From positions 1-64,000 of the forward strand of contig NZ_JAFREM010000025.1 in the NCBI RefSeq assembly GCF_017377575.1: a stretch of DNA of 64,000 bases, read 5' to 3'. Within the stretch, counting starts at the first letter, position 1. Each line of letters begins with the position of its first letter. This DNA is from Candidatus Enterococcus moelleringii (GTDB lineage: Bacteria; Bacillota; Bacilli; Lactobacillales; Enterococcaceae). Position numbers and translations under genes: made by a program. The notes under the pieces are model-generated. The model had not been told where the DNA came from. It ran no database searches and saw nothing but the letters and a program-made list of their open reading frames with translations. Below are positions 8,770 to 23,005 of this stretch, in pieces.

Positions 8770-9039
8770 ATGGATGGCGCTAAATTAAATGGTAAACCTG
8801 TAACGCAAGAAACGTTAGAGGAAAAAGGCTACAAACGATACCACGGTGAAGGCATCGACATTTACTACAGTAAAGATATCTGTGCCCACATCGGCAACTG
8901 TGTTCGCGGCAACCCAGAGATTTTTGAAGTGGGACGCCGACCTTGGATTATTGCAGACAACGGCACTGCCGAAAATGCTGCTTATGTAGTGGATACTTGC
9001 CCAAGTGGTGCGTTGAAATACATTCGAAAGGGAGAATAA
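8770..9039 (+). CDS. Small (4Fe-4S)-binding protein (Fer4_19 type)
   Basis: This 89-residue protein has a CAHIGNC motif and a later TCPSGAL, the arrangement of the short DUF1271/Fer4_19 iron-sulfur proteins. The start at 8770 is chosen because AAAGGGG precedes it and a promoter -10 lies just upstream. A GTG at 8701 would put that promoter inside the gene. An electron-transfer or cluster-binding role is family inference. It is followed after two bases by a small GNAT protein, a pairing often seen for this family. Confidence 0.8.
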   Translation: MDGAKLNGKPVTQETLEEKGYKRYHGEGIDIYYSKDICAHIGNCVRGNPEIFEVGRRPWIIADNGTAENAAYVVDTCPSGALKYIRKGE

Positions 9040-9041
9040 TC

Positions 9042-9317
9042 ATGGAAATGAAAGAAGAAAAGAATCGATTGGTTCTATTGAACGATGAAGGTCAAGAAGC
9101 AGGCGAAATGACTTGGTCTAATGCTGGTGAAGACATCATGATCATCGATCATACTTTTGTGGATCCTGCTTATCGCGGCCAACAATTAGCAGAAGGCTTA
9201 GTTCGCAAGGGTGTGGAAATCGCTCGTCGTGACCACAAGGAAGTCATTCCTTTGTGCCCATATGCAAAACGCGAGTTTGAACAAAAATCGGAATACAGCG
9301 ATGTGTTAAGAAAATAA
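9042..9317 (+). CDS. Small GNAT-like N-acetyltransferase (YjdJ type)
   Basis: This 91-residue minimal acetyltransferase domain has the acetyl-CoA loop YRGQQLAEGLV and the helix-strand that follows, ending with PLCPYAKREF. This matches the short Acetyltransf_CG family. The start ATG at 9042 has AAAGGGAG upstream. It forms an operon with the Fe-S protein. The substrate is unknown. No terminator with a T-run is obvious, only the inverted repeat at 9346-9373. Confidence 0.8.
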   Translation: MEMKEEKNRLVLLNDEGQEAGEMTWSNAGEDIMIIDHTFVDPAYRGQQLAEGLVRKGVEIARRDHKEVIPLCPYAKREFEQKSEYSDVLRK

Positions 9318-9345
9318 ACAAAAAGCGACTCCCCCTAGTCAAACG

Positions 9346-9373
9346 CTCAGAATTATGCTAAAGTTATTCTGAG
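9346..9373. repeat. Inverted repeat upstream of secG
   Basis: CTCAGAAT (9346-9353) and ATTCTGAG (9366-9373) form an 8-bp stem with a 12-nt loop and no T-run. It sits 13 bases before the secG ribosome-binding site and could be an operator, a leader hairpin or a weak transcript end. Confidence 0.4.
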
Positions 9374-9401
9374 ATAGTTTGGGATAAAGGAGGAGCTTTT
9401 T

Positions 9402-9638
9402 TTGTATAATATTATTTTAGGCGTGATTTTGGTATTGTCTGTGATTATTATCATTACGATCATGATGCAGCCAAGCAAACAAAACAGTGCAGCAAGTGCA
9501 TTTACTGGGGGAGCAGATCAGCTGTTCGGTAAGCAGAAGGCACGCGGTTTTGAAGCGGTTATGCAACGATCAACTGCCATCTTAGGTGCAGTTTGGATGA
9601 TACTTTTATTCGTATTGATGTATTTATCAAGCAAATAA
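9402..9638 (+). CDS. secG: Protein translocase subunit SecG
   Basis: This 78-residue protein has two membrane helices (about 2-20 and 52-75) linked by a polar loop containing FTGGADQLFG, the SecG hallmark. It stabilises the SecYEG channel and assists SecA. Translation starts at TTG 9402, placed after AAAGGAGGAG (9386-9395). No ATG fits. A strong terminator follows. Downstream on the same strand are esterase, rnr and smpB, the conserved Firmicutes order, here interrupted by an opposite-strand lipoprotein gene. Confidence 0.92.
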   Translation: MYNIILGVILVLSVIIIITIMMQPSKQNSAASAFTGGADQLFGKQKARGFEAVMQRSTAILGAVWMILLFVLMYLSSK

Positions 9639-9646
9639 AGCAAACA

Positions 9647-9674
9647 AACCTCTCGCTTATTGAGAGGTTTTTTT
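9647..9674 (+). terminator. Terminator of secG
   Basis: AACCTCTC (9647-9654) and GAGAGGTT (9662-9669) are followed by a T-run. The converging lipoprotein gene may use the same hairpin. Confidence 0.92.
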
Positions 9675-9688
9675 ATTGCGATAAACGG

Positions 9689-10114
9689 TTAATCTGCCAC
9701 TAATTCTACTTTTTCGATCGAGTTGCCGGGGATTTGCGGCGGAATGGACATCGTCATAATCGGCAGGCCTTTGAGCGTGCAGGTAACGGTACTTCCAACA
9801 GTTAATGCGTCCGGCTCCGTTGACAGTTTCTCGATCGGGACATTTAGAACTACACCGTCTGTTTCAAAAGCCGGTACAATCTTTTCAGAATCGGCAATCG
9901 CTTGAACGGATTGCAGAGTGAGTTGAAGAATGGACGAATCTGCTTCGCTGATGACTGATTGCGTAATTTCACCGGTAAAAACTGTTTCCATAGCTTTTTC
10001 CTCCGTAGTTTGGTTAGTAGATGATGCAGAAGTAGCACTGGTTTGGTCCTCAGCTGGTCTGCTGCAGGCGGTTAAAAGGGTCAAGGATGCTAACAATAAA
10101 AATAGCTGTTTCAT
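9689..10114 (-). CDS. Hypothetical lipoprotein
   Basis: This 141-residue protein has a lipoprotein signal peptide (MKQLFLLLASLTLLTAC; lipobox LTAC, lipidated Cys17). A Ser/Thr-rich linker (about 18-42) leads to a small beta-rich domain containing FTGEITQSV and VLNVPIEKL. The domain resembles small surface-exposed beta-barrel lipoproteins of unknown function. I do not recognise a named family. It is monocistronic with a clear promoter upstream and would face the cell-wall side of the membrane. Confidence 0.75.
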   Translation of the reverse strand: MKQLFLLLASLTLLTACSRPAEDQTSATSASSTNQTTEEKAMETVFTGEITQSVISEADSSILQLTLQSVQAIADSEKIVPAFETDGVVLNVPIEKLSTEPDALTVGSTVTCTLKGLPIMTMSIPPQIPGNSIEKVELVAD

Positions 10115-10152
10115 AAAAATGGGTTCCTCCTATAGGAATAAAGGTAAGATTT

Positions 10153-10182
10153 AGTATACGTAATTACTTTACTAAATGACAA
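10153..10182 (-). promoter_or_regulatory. Promoter of the lipoprotein gene, with palindromes
   Basis: Read on the minus strand, TTGTCA (10177-10182) and TATACT (10153-10158) are 18 bp apart. The spacer is bounded by the inverted repeat TTTAGTA/TACTAAA (10150-10156, 10170-10176), a possible regulator site. Confidence 0.6.
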
Positions 10183-10288
10183 GTAAAACCGCCAATAATT
10201 AAGAAGCTGTTTAGCATTTTTATTCCCTGAACAGTGAAACTCTAGTATGATCAAAGATATGATAAAATGAAGCGAGGAGTTGATGAAC

Positions 10289-11038
10289 ATGAGCCAAACG
10301 AAAGCACCGAAACCGATCTTTTTACCTCATGGACCGAAGGCAGTTTTATTGTTGCATGCCTATTCAGGCAGTCCTAACGATGTAAGAATGCTTAGTCGAG
10401 CCTTGGAAAAGCTGGATTATACGGTTTATGCACCAATGTATGCCGGGCATGGAACCAGTGACCCTTTAGATATTTTGAACCAAGGACCTGAAATCTGGTG
10501 GGAAGAAACCCAGCAGGCCGCTGCTTTTTTACGGGAAAAAGGCTATGAACAAATTGCGGTGTTTGGACTTTCAATGGGTGGTGTGTTTGCAACTCGTTTG
10601 TTGACCGAGCAAGAAACAGGCATCATCGGAGGTGGATTTTTCTGTTCACCGATCAGTCCAGTAAAAACGACTGTGGTGGAAAGCTTCCTATTATATGCTA
10701 AGCAGGTTTTGGAACAAAGTGAAGCAGCCGAGGTAGAGGAGCGAGTCGCCTCTTACCGTTCGCTGGTGCAAGAGCAGCTTGATCAAATTCAGGAGCAAGC
10801 AGGTTTAGCTTATCAGAAATTGCTGGACTTGCAGCAGCCTTATTTTATGGCTCAGGCTGCCAAAGATCGCATGATTGATCCAGCAGGTGTATTCATGACA
10901 GCTGAACGACTTAAAAATACCCGGTTCCAATTAAATTGGTACCCAAAAAGTGGTCATGTAATCACTGTCGGACCGGAAAGAAGACAATTAGAGCAAGATG
11001 TGGCTGACTTTTTAGCCAGTCTTGATTGGAGAGAATAA
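10289..11038 (+). CDS. Alpha/beta-hydrolase, carboxylesterase (YvaK/Est type)
   Basis: This is a 249-residue serine hydrolase. The nucleophile motif GLSMGG is near residue 97, and the C-terminal His lies in KSGHVITVGPERR. The cap region is helical. It belongs to the small carboxylesterase family found upstream of rnr in many Firmicutes. The start at 10289 is preferred because AGGAG lies 9 bases upstream; TTG/ATG at 10280 and 10283 are too close to it. The rnr start follows one base after the stop. The physiological substrate is unknown. Confidence 0.88.
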   Translation: MSQTKAPKPIFLPHGPKAVLLLHAYSGSPNDVRMLSRALEKLDYTVYAPMYAGHGTSDPLDILNQGPEIWWEETQQAAAFLREKGYEQIAVFGLSMGGVFATRLLTEQETGIIGGGFFCSPISPVKTTVVESFLLYAKQVLEQSEAAEVEERVASYRSLVQEQLDQIQEQAGLAYQKLLDLQQPYFMAQAAKDRMIDPAGVFMTAERLKNTRFQLNWYPKSGHVITVGPERRQLEQDVADFLASLDWRE

Positions 11039-11039
11039 A

Positions 11040-13388
11040 ATGACAAGAAAAACAATTAAGGAAGAGATTCTGAACTTCTTGCAAGATGCTAAGAAGAAGA
11101 GCTTTTCCATGGAAGAATTAGCCCAGCATTTGGGCATGCAAAATAGCACTGATTATAAATTATTGGTGCAGACAATCGCTCAAATGGAGCGGGAGAAAAG
11201 TGTCGAGTTTAACAACAAAGGGAAAATTAAACTGCCCTTTAAGCCTGCAACGGTGGAAGGGATTTTCCGCATGAACGAACGAGGCTTTGGCTTTGTGACG
11301 ATTGATCCAGAAGAACCGGATGTTTATGTTTCCAGCGATGCCACGAACTATGCCATGAATGGCGATACAGTTATGATCGATATCGTGAAAAATGCTGACC
11401 CCTTTGGCGGCAAAGGAGCTGAAGGCCGGGTCGTTTCAATTAAAGAGCGAGCGGTTCAGCAAGTAGTAGGTGAATTTACTGCCTATACCCCGGATGAGGT
11501 TGAAGAAACCGATCTGTACGGCGTGGTTACACCAAAGGACAAAAAGAATGCACCCTTCAAGGTGTTTGTAGCTGCTGATGGAATTCAGCCAGTTGACGGC
11601 AGTATTGTGGTAGTGGAATTGACTCATTATCCAGAAAAAGGCTATGCCTCAAGTTTAGAAGGTTTAGTTAAAAAAGTCGTGGGACATAAAAATGACCCGG
11701 GTATGGATATTTTATCGGTGGTAGTTGCTCAAGGCATTCCTACTAGTTTTCCAGAGGAAGTCTTAGAAGAGGCCGATCAAGTGCCTGATCAAATCACAGA
11801 AGAAGATTTAGTTGGTCGTCGGGATTTAAGAGATCAAACAATCGTGACGATTGATGGCGCTGATGCCAAAGATTTAGATGATGCGGTAACGGTTCGCAAG
11901 CTGCCAAACGGCAATTACTTTTTAGGCGTTCATATTGCCGATGTTTCTTACTATGTGACTGAAGGCAGCCAATTGGACAACGAAGCTGCTGAACGAGGCA
12001 CCAGTGTCTATTTGACTGATCGGGTTATCCCGATGATTCCACAGCGCTTGTCTAACGGGATTTGTTCCTTGAATCCCCATGTACCTCGCTTAGCCATGAG
12101 CTGTGAGATGGAAATTGATACTAACGGAACCATCGTTGCCCATGAGATTTTCTCAAGTGTCATTCAAACAACCGAACGAATGACTTATTCGGCGGTAAAT
12201 GGCATCTTGGAAGAAGGCGATACGGAATTAATCCAACGCTATGAACCATTAGTTCCGATGTTTACTTTAATGAAAGAACTTCACGAAATTCTAGAAAGCC
12301 GCCGTACCAATCGCGGGGCGATTAATTTTGAAGATCGGGAAGCAAAGATTTTAGTCGACGAAGAAGGCGCACCTTTAGCGATTGAATTACGTTCTCGCGG
12401 TGTCGGTGAACGCCTAATTGAATCCTTTATGCTGGCCGCCAACGAAACGATTGCCAAGCATTACAGCGATTTGAAGCTTCCTTTTATTTATCGGATTCAT
12501 GAACAACCGAAAGAAGAAAAAATGCAGCGCTTCTTTGATTTTGCTGCTGCGTTGGGGATTTTGGTTAAGGGAACAAAAGAGACGATCACACCAAAGGATT
12601 TACAACAGGTCATAACGGATGTGGAAGAAAAGCCGGAAGCTGCTGTGATCAATACGATGTTATTGAGAAGTATGCAGCAGGCACGCTACTCTGAAGACAA
12701 CTATGGGCATTACGGATTAGCTGCGGAGTATTATACGCACTTTACCTCGCCAATTCGTCGCTACCCAGACTTGATTGTCCATCGGCTGATTCGGACTTAT
12801 GAAGAAAGCCGCAGTGAAAAGGTTCAGGAGAAATGGGCCGAAGCGTTACCGGAAATTGCTAAACACAGTTCTGATATGGAACGGCGAGCGGTTAATGCTG
12901 AACGGGAAGTGGACAGCCTGAAAAAAGCCGAATATATGGCTGATAAAGTCGGAGAAGAGTATGATGGGATTATCAGCTCAATTACTAAGTTCGGTATTTT
13001 CGTTGAATTGCCAAATACGGTGGAGGGCTTGATCCATCTGAACGAATTAAAGCAGGATTATTTCCACTTTATTGAAAATCAGCTGGCATTAGTTGGTGAA
13101 CGCACCCGTCAAACCTTTAAAATCGGACAAAAGGTGAAAATAAAAGTAGCCAAGGCAGAACCGGAAACACGGGAAATCGACTTTGAATTATTAGATGCTG
13201 AGGAACTTCCAGAGCTGGAAGCACCTGTTCGCAACCGACGCAGAGAGAAGTCTTCCTATAAAAAGGATAAACCCGATAAAAAGAATAAACCTGAGCGGAC
13301 TAAGCCAGGCAAGAATAAGAAAAAACCAAAAGGCAAAAAGCCTTTTTATAAATCAGTAGCCAAGAAGAAAAAAGGCGGCAGAAAGTAG
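11040..13388 (+). CDS. rnr: Ribonuclease R
   Basis: This 782-residue processive 3'-5' exoribonuclease degrades structured RNA and acts with SmpB/tmRNA in quality control. The domain order is an N-terminal winged helix (about 1-70), cold-shock domains (about 75-230), the RNB catalytic domain (about 250-580, with the DAKDLDDAV metal-binding Asp cluster near 277-281), S1 (about 625-705) and a Lys/Arg-rich tail. The start at 11040 has GGAGAG upstream. It is co-transcribed with the esterase and smpB (7-base gap). Confidence 0.96.
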   Translation: MTRKTIKEEILNFLQDAKKKSFSMEELAQHLGMQNSTDYKLLVQTIAQMEREKSVEFNNKGKIKLPFKPATVEGIFRMNERGFGFVTIDPEEPDVYVSSDATNYAMNGDTVMIDIVKNADPFGGKGAEGRVVSIKERAVQQVVGEFTAYTPDEVEETDLYGVVTPKDKKNAPFKVFVAADGIQPVDGSIVVVELTHYPEKGYASSLEGLVKKVVGHKNDPGMDILSVVVAQGIPTSFPEEVLEEADQVPDQITEEDLVGRRDLRDQTIVTIDGADAKDLDDAVTVRKLPNGNYFLGVHIADVSYYVTEGSQLDNEAAERGTSVYLTDRVIPMIPQRLSNGICSLNPHVPRLAMSCEMEIDTNGTIVAHEIFSSVIQTTERMTYSAVNGILEEGDTELIQRYEPLVPMFTLMKELHEILESRRTNRGAINFEDREAKILVDEEGAPLAIELRSRGVGERLIESFMLAANETIAKHYSDLKLPFIYRIHEQPKEEKMQRFFDFAAALGILVKGTKETITPKDLQQVITDVEEKPEAAVINTMLLRSMQQARYSEDNYGHYGLAAEYYTHFTSPIRRYPDLIVHRLIRTYEESRSEKVQEKWAEALPEIAKHSSDMERRAVNAEREVDSLKKAEYMADKVGEEYDGIISSITKFGIFVELPNTVEGLIHLNELKQDYFHFIENQLALVGERTRQTFKIGQKVKIKVAKAEPETREIDFELLDAEELPELEAPVRNRRREKSSYKKDKPDKKNKPERTKPGKNKKKPKGKKPFYKSVAKKKKGGRK

Positions 13389-13395
13389 GGAGAAT

Positions 13396-13860
13396 ATGCC
13401 AAAAGGTGAAGGTAAACTAGTTGCACAAAATAAAAAAGCCCGTCACGATTATACGATCATCGATACGGTTGAGGCGGGGATTGTTTTACAAGGAACCGAG
13501 ATCAAGTCGATCCGCAACAGTCGGATCAACTTGAAGGATGGATTTGCCCGGGTTCGTAATGGCGAAATGTACCTATATAATGTACACATCAGTCCATACG
13601 AACAAGGGAATATTTTCAACCACGATCCTTTAAGAACGCGCAAGCTGTTGCTCCACAAGAAACAAATCGAGCGTTTAGTGGGAGAAACAAAGAACACCGG
13701 CGTTACGATTGTACCGCTTAAAGTCTATTTGAAAGATGGTTATGCAAAGGTGCTGCTGGGGCTGGCTAAAGGTAAGCATCAGTACGATAAACGGGAAGCT
13801 TTGAAACGTAAAGACGTGGATCGTCAAATCAGTCGTACACTGAAGAATTACAGCCGTTAA
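13396..13860 (+). CDS. smpB: SsrA-binding protein SmpB
   Basis: This 154-residue tmRNA partner is required for trans-translation. It has the family signatures [22 protein letters not shown] and the C-terminal [13 protein letters not shown], followed by a basic tail that enters the mRNA channel. It is the last gene of the operon. The tmRNA gene itself is not seen in the following intergenic stretch. Confidence 0.97.
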   Translation: MPKGEGKLVAQNKKARHDYTIIDTVEAGIVLQGTEIKSIRNSRINLKDGFARVRNGEMYLYNVHISPYEQGNIFNHDPLRTRKLLLHKKQIERLVGETKNTGVTIVPLKVYLKDGYAKVLLGLAKGKHQYDKREALKRKDVDRQISRTLKNYSR

Positions 13861-14044
13861 GTGAATATCCTTTTTCGCATATTTGATAAGATTCTCTTTA
13901 CTTAATTATGAATTTTGATACGATTAGTAATTATCATAATAGCTCTTTGCGGGCTAAAATGCTTGAGGTTATCACCTTTTTTCGCAGGTTGATTTCTATT
14001 AGAAAAAGGAATATAAATTATTCGGTTTTTTTCATGAAAATCCT

Positions 14045-14073
14045 TTGAAATTTGCGAGTGATGGTGGTAACAT
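14045..14073 (+). promoter_or_regulatory. Likely promoter of the atp operon
   Basis: TTGAAA (14045-14050), a 17-bp spacer and TAACAT (14068-14073) lie 75 bases before atpB. The rest of the 13861-14148 gap is AT-rich. It has only a weak hairpin with a T-run (AGGT-TATC-ACCT near 13967-13978) that may end smpB transcription, and no gene. Confidence 0.5.
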
Positions 14074-14148
14074 ACGGTAGTATTTTGCCTGGTATGCCAA
14101 ATACGACGAATACAAGCATCAGGTTACTGGGAAAAGAGGTGAAATGGA

Positions 14149-15119
<971 letters not shown>

Positions 15120-15120
15120 G

Positions 15121-15147
15121 AGCAACGAATTTCGTTGCTACTTTTTT
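15121..15147 (+). terminator. Intra-operon hairpin between atpE and atpF
   Basis: AGCAACG (15121-15127) pairs with CGTTGCT (15133-15139) and is followed by TACTTTTTT. It probably causes partial termination or protects the upstream mRNA end, raising atpE relative to downstream genes. Confidence 0.6.
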
Positions 15148-15191
15148 ATGTAGTAATGTGAATACTATATATTCAGAAAGGAAGACCGAGT

Positions 15192-15713
15192 ATGCTGAAT
15201 CTAGTTATCGCTGAAGCTCCCAACACGACGCTCGGTAATTTAATCGTTGTCACAGGAGCATTTTTGATCCTGTTGCTGCTATTAAAGAAATTCGCTTGGA
15301 AGAGCGTTATCGAGATTTTAAAGAAACGGGAAGATAAGATCGCCAACGATTTAGACTCTGCTGAACAATCAAGGATCAAAGCAGCTCAATTAGCGCAGGA
15401 ACGTGAAACGCAATTGCAAAGCTCCCGCAGTGATGCAGCAGATATTATCAAAAGTGCCAAGGAAAACGGCGAATTAAGCCGCCAAAATATCATTAAAGAT
15501 GCGAAAGAAGAAGCAACTCGCTTGAAGGATCGAACAAAAGTTGAAATCAAAGAAGAGCGGGAAAATGCGTTAACTTCAGTCAAAGATGATGTGGCAGACC
15601 TTTCCTTGCAAATCGCTGAAAAACTTTTGAACAAAGAGTTGTCAGGCGATGCGCACGAAGAGTTAATCAATCAATATATTGATAGACTAGGAACAACCAA
15701 GCATGAAGCTTGA
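15192..15713 (+). CDS. atpF: ATP synthase F0 subunit b
   Basis: This 173-residue peripheral stalk subunit has one membrane helix (about 16-36) followed by a long charged coiled coil (DLDSAEQSRIKAAQLAQERE and onward) that reaches the delta subunit. AGAAAGGAAG lies upstream of the ATG. It overlaps atpH by 11 bases, which suggests translational coupling of the two stalk proteins. Confidence 0.95.
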   Translation: MLNLVIAEAPNTTLGNLIVVTGAFLILLLLLKKFAWKSVIEILKKREDKIANDLDSAEQSRIKAAQLAQERETQLQSSRSDAADIIKSAKENGELSRQNIIKDAKEEATRLKDRTKVEIKEERENALTSVKDDVADLSLQIAEKLLNKELSGDAHEELINQYIDRLGTTKHEA

Positions 15714-16248
15714 TAAATATACAGTTGGTAAACGTTATGGAAAAGCTTTGTTTGAATTGGCGGTCGAAAAACAGGCAATCGATGACATTTATCAAGACTT
15801 ATTAACCATCCGTCAAATCTTTAAAAAAGTACCAGACTTAGGCAATATTTTGTCTGATGTCCGTTTGACCGGAGATGAAAAAGAAGCGATTATGCAAAAA
15901 TTCGCCCAAGGCTTTGAAGGAGTTGTGAATAACTTCCTGTGGGTAGTTTATGAGTACAATCGCGTGGACGACCTTTTATTTATGATTGATGAATACGAGC
16001 GCCGTTACGACAGCTTAAATCAAGTTGCTTTAGGGACAATTACCACAGCGGTACCTATCTCTAAAGAAAAACAACAAGAGATCGAAGCGAAAGTCGCTGA
16101 TATTTTTGGCTACAAAACGGCCAATTTAACCCCCGTAGTCGATGAATCGATTATTGGCGGTGTCATTGTTGAAGCCGATCATCAAGTGATCGACGGCAGC
16201 CTCGCCAGCCAATTAAATGGCCTACGAGCAGCACTTAGCAAAAAGTAA
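15703..16248 (+). CDS. atpH: ATP synthase F1 subunit delta
   Basis: This 181-residue subunit connects the F1 head to the b-stalk. The N-terminal helical bundle begins VGKRYGKALFELA, and the C-terminal domain has the ITTAVPISKEKQQEIEAK and IIGGVIVEADHQVIDGS signatures of OSCP/delta. Its start lies inside atpF, and atpA follows after 15 bases. Confidence 0.95.
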   Translation: MKLDKYTVGKRYGKALFELAVEKQAIDDIYQDLLTIRQIFKKVPDLGNILSDVRLTGDEKEAIMQKFAQGFEGVVNNFLWVVYEYNRVDDLLFMIDEYERRYDSLNQVALGTITTAVPISKEKQQEIEAKVADIFGYKTANLTPVVDESIIGGVIVEADHQVIDGSLASQLNGLRAALSKK

Positions 16249-16263
16249 GAAGAGGTGAAATGA

Positions 16264-17790
<1,527 letters not shown>

Positions 17791-17808
17791 ACGAGGTGAG
17801 AAAGCTAA

Positions 17809-20134
<2,326 letters not shown>

Positions 20135-20147
20135 AAAGAGGTGCCCT

Positions 20148-20576
20148 ATGGAAAATAAAGAAGTACTTCATGTAAACGTAGTGACGCCCAACGGACTAGT
20201 CTACGATCACCATGCGACAATTGTGGTTGCTAAGACAGTTTCCGGCGAACTAGGGGTTTTACCGAAGCATGCACCGATTATTGCACCATTAGCGATTGAT
20301 GAAGTGCGTATTCGACGAACCGATGCAGATACTCACGTTGACTGGATTGCAGTCAACGGTGGTATCTTAGAAGTTCGAGACAATACGGTCACAATCATCG
20401 CTGACTCGGCTGAACGTGAACGCGACATCGATGTTTCACGAGCAGAACGTGCGAAGCAGCGCGCCGAGCAACGAATTCGAGAAGCCAAAGAACAGCATGA
20501 CAGCGATCAGCTTCGTCGTGCCGAGGTTGCATTGCACCGGGCTATGAATCGAATTAAAGTATCAAAACATACGTAA
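20148..20576 (+). CDS. atpC: ATP synthase F1 subunit epsilon
   Basis: This 142-residue subunit has an N-terminal beta sandwich (about 1-90; [17 protein letters not shown] is diagnostic) and a C-terminal helical hairpin rich in Arg and Glu. The hairpin in many bacteria controls ATP hydrolysis. It ends the operon and is followed by a good terminator. Confidence 0.96.
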   Translation: MENKEVLHVNVVTPNGLVYDHHATIVVAKTVSGELGVLPKHAPIIAPLAIDEVRIRRTDADTHVDWIAVNGGILEVRDNTVTIIADSAERERDIDVSRAERAKQRAEQRIREAKEQHDSDQLRRAEVALHRAMNRIKVSKHT

Positions 20577-20585
20577 AAAATGAAG

Positions 20586-20618
20586 CACAAATTCTCTTGG
20601 CAGAATTTGTGTTTTTTT
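20586..20618 (+). terminator. Terminator of the atp operon
   Basis: CACAAATTCT (20586-20595) pairs with AGAATTTGTG (20602-20611), followed by seven T. Confidence 0.93.
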
Positions 20619-20733
20619 CTTTTCACATAACCTTCATTTTTGTTTAAAAAAGTAAGAAGAAAAGATTTCTACTTTCTAAAAGTTTTTTTAAAGTCTTATA
20701 GGACCGCAAACCATTCTACTTTCTTGAAATCTG

Positions 20734-20742
20734 TGCTATAAT
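20734..20742 (+). promoter_or_regulatory. Extended -10 promoter of the DUF1146 gene
   Basis: TG-C-TATAAT is a perfect extended -10 element, 34 bases before the start at 20777. Confidence 0.65.
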
Positions 20743-20776
20743 CCGTTTGTTGATTTTTTTTGAAAGGAAGACATAA

Positions 20777-21010
20777 ATGCAAGTATATGGTATAGATGCA
20801 ATCATTCGAATTGTTTCACATTTTGCTTTTATTTATTTGGCTTTTTGGGCATTGCGCTCGTTAAGGACAGAAAAGCTGTTTAAAGCACACTATGAAACAC
20901 AGATCCGTATGACGATTATGATGGCTTCTGTAGCACTGGGATTTACATTTAGTACTTTCTTTTTAGAGATCATCGCTATGTGTAAAAATATCTTTTTGAG
21001 TTATCAATAA
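20777..21010 (+). CDS. DUF1146 family membrane protein (YwzB-like)
   Basis: This 77-residue protein has two membrane helices (about 8-26 and 44-68) separated by a basic loop (RSLRTEKLFKAHYETQIRM). It matches the YwzB family, which is characteristically found between the atp operon and murA in Firmicutes. The function is unknown. It is translated from an ATG after GAAAGGAAG and probably has its own promoter. Confidence 0.85.
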   Translation: MQVYGIDAIIRIVSHFAFIYLAFWALRSLRTEKLFKAHYETQIRMTIMMASVALGFTFSTFFLEIIAMCKNIFLSYQ

Positions 21011-21075
21011 TTACAAAAAACTATGTACATATAAAATGTGTAAATCGGTTATAGCGATTTTTTGGAGGGAACGTA

Positions 21076-22377
21076 ATGGAAGAGATCATCGTTCGAGGTG
21101 GCAGAAAATTAAACGGTACAGTCAAGATTGAAGGTGCGAAAAATGCGGTGTTGCCGATCTTAGCTGCAAGTTTATTGGCTGAAGAAGGAACAACCAAATT
21201 GAGCAATGTACCGATCTTATCTGATGTATTTACGATGAATCAGGTGATTAGTTACTTAAACGCAGAGGTTGAACTAGACGAAACAACGAAAGAAATTACG
21301 ATAGATGCAACAAAACAATTAGAAGTAGAAGCTCCTTATGAGTATGTCAGCAAAATGCGGGCATCCATTGTTGTTATGGGACCTTTATTGGCCCGTAATG
21401 GACATGCAAAGGTAGCTTTGCCAGGCGGATGCGCCATCGGTAAACGCCCAATTGACTTGCACTTAAAAGGATTTCAAGCGTTAGGCGCGAAGATTATCCA
21501 AAAAAATGGTTATATTGAAGCAATTGCTGACGAATTAACCGGCAGCAGCATTTATTTGGACTTCCCAAGTGTCGGTGCGACTCAAAACATTATGATGGCT
21601 GCTGTAAAGGCTAAGGGAACAACGGTCATCGAAAACGTGGCTCGCGAACCTGAAATTGTTGATTTAGCAAACTTCTTAAATAAGATGGGTGCACGGGTAT
21701 ACGGTGCCGGTACAGAAACAATGCGTATCGAAGGCGTATCTCAATTACATGCAGTATCACATCCAATTGTTCAAGACCGTATTGAAGCTGGTACTTTCAT
21801 GGTAGCCGCTGCGATGACTGAAGGCAATGTATTAATTGAAGAAGCCATTTCAGAACACAACCGTCCATTGATTTCAAAATTGATGGAAATGGGTGCTGTG
21901 ATTACTGAAGAAGAAATGGGTTTACGGATTGTCGGTCCTAAACACATCAAAGCAACCGACGTGAAGACCATGCCGCATCCAGGTTTCCCTACTGATATGC
22001 AAGCACAAATGACGGCTATTCAAACAGTTGCTGATGGAATCAGCACAACAGTGGAAACAGTTTTCGAAAATCGTTTCCAACATTTAGAAGAAATGCGCCG
22101 CATGAACGTTGATGTTAAAATCGATAATAATGTAGCAATTATTAAAGGCAACACAAAATTACAAGGGGCAGAAGTATACGCAACTGACTTGCGGGCAGCA
22201 GCAGCTTTAATCTTGGCTGGCTTGCGCTCTGAAGGCATTACCCGTGTGCGCAACTTGAAATACCTAGATCGTGGATACTATCAATTCCACCGCAAATTAC
22301 AATTGCTGGGTGCGGATGTTGACCGAGTAGACGGCGAAACTGGTGAAACAGTAGAACAACCTACAGTATTTGCTTAA
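21076..22377 (+). CDS. murA: UDP-N-acetylglucosamine 1-carboxyvinyltransferase
   Basis: This is a 433-residue EPSP-synthase-fold enzyme. It transfers enolpyruvate from PEP to UDP-GlcNAc, the first committed step of peptidoglycan synthesis, and is the fosfomycin target. The fosfomycin-reactive Cys is present (C119 in [13 protein letters not shown]), as are [13 protein letters not shown] near the N-terminus and [21 protein letters not shown] precedes the ATG. Low-GC Gram-positives often carry two MurA copies; the position next to epuA suggests MurA1. Confidence 0.96.
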   Translation: MEEIIVRGGRKLNGTVKIEGAKNAVLPILAASLLAEEGTTKLSNVPILSDVFTMNQVISYLNAEVELDETTKEITIDATKQLEVEAPYEYVSKMRASIVVMGPLLARNGHAKVALPGGCAIGKRPIDLHLKGFQALGAKIIQKNGYIEAIADELTGSSIYLDFPSVGATQNIMMAAVKAKGTTVIENVAREPEIVDLANFLNKMGARVYGAGTETMRIEGVSQLHAVSHPIVQDRIEAGTFMVAAAMTEGNVLIEEAISEHNRPLISKLMEMGAVITEEEMGLRIVGPKHIKATDVKTMPHPGFPTDMQAQMTAIQTVADGISTTVETVFENRFQHLEEMRRMNVDVKIDNNVAIIKGNTKLQGAEVYATDLRAAAALILAGLRSEGITRVRNLKYLDRGYYQFHRKLQLLGADVDRVDGETGETVEQPTVFA

Positions 22378-22388
22378 GGAGTGAGACT

Positions 22389-22565
22389 ATGAGTTCAAGT
22401 GATCATATTTTACGCAGTTTAATCAAGGTTGTCGGCGTCTTATTAGCAGGAGTCATTCTGTTTATTGTCGGCAGTATGATCGGCTATGGAGTCATGGGTG
22501 GCGGCAATCCTTTTGGTGTACTGCTTCCAGATGTTTGGCGTCATATTTTAGATTTTGTTCAGTAA
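22389..22565 (+). CDS. epuA: EpuA family small membrane protein
   Basis: This is a 58-residue protein: MSSSDHILRSLIKVVG, one membrane helix (about 12-36), then the conserved GGGNPFGVLLPDVWRHILDFV tail. This is the EpuA family (sometimes labelled RNA polymerase subunit beta-like), typically found directly after murA. It starts 11 bases after the murA stop with GGAGTGAG upstream. The function is not established. Confidence 0.85.
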   Translation: MSSSDHILRSLIKVVGVLLAGVILFIVGSMIGYGVMGGGNPFGVLLPDVWRHILDFVQ

Positions 22566-22598
22566 GGAACTGCGAGAGACACATTCTTGATAAATAAG

Positions 22599-22665
22599 TA
22601 TCCGGACTACATTAGTATTGCTCCTGCGTTCTTCAGGTGTGTTACTTCAGGTCCGGATATTTTTG
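22599..22665 (+). terminator. Long-loop terminator of murA-epuA
   Basis: TATCCGGAC (22599-22607) pairs with GTCCGGATA (22651-22659), followed by TTTTTG. The 43-nt loop can fold further (CCTG/CAGG), so the structure is branched rather than a simple hairpin. Confidence 0.75.
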
Positions 22666-22758
22666 TTAGAATGAGCCACAATCCTTTTCACTTTTTAGTA
22701 AAGAAAGTATAAGATATTCATAATTAGAAAGCTGATTAAACCAGTTCTAATGGTGTCC

Positions 22759-22978
22759 AGCTTTACAAACTAGCTTTGTCGGCAATAAGCGAAAATTTTG
22801 AGAAACTTGAGGAACACCAAGTAGGTACCAATCAACATCAGCTCCTGCGATCGCTGTGTTTCTTGGCAGTTTATCAAAATTTTAGTCTTATTGCTTTGAT
22901 ACACAACGACTGCCTTAGCAGAGTTGATGTAGAACAGTACCTAATCGGTGCTCCAAAGCTGAGCGAGTTTGCAAAGCT
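22759..22978. repeat. 220-bp palindromic element with inverted ends and A-B-A'-B' internal order
   Basis: The ends, 22759-22775 and 22962-22978, are inverted repeats with 15 of 17 bases matching. Inside, block A (22782-22807) recurs inverted at 22868-22894 (23 bases of A aligned identically), and block B (22811-22862) recurs inverted at 22898-22954 with gaps. The element fills most of the 22566-23005 gap and ends 27 bases before yidD. No transposase is present. A reading frame through it is a by-product of the repeat. A decayed partial copy is at 282-335. Confidence 0.7.
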
Positions 22979-23005
22979 TTTCTTATTGAAAGGAAGTTTA
23001 GTTGT

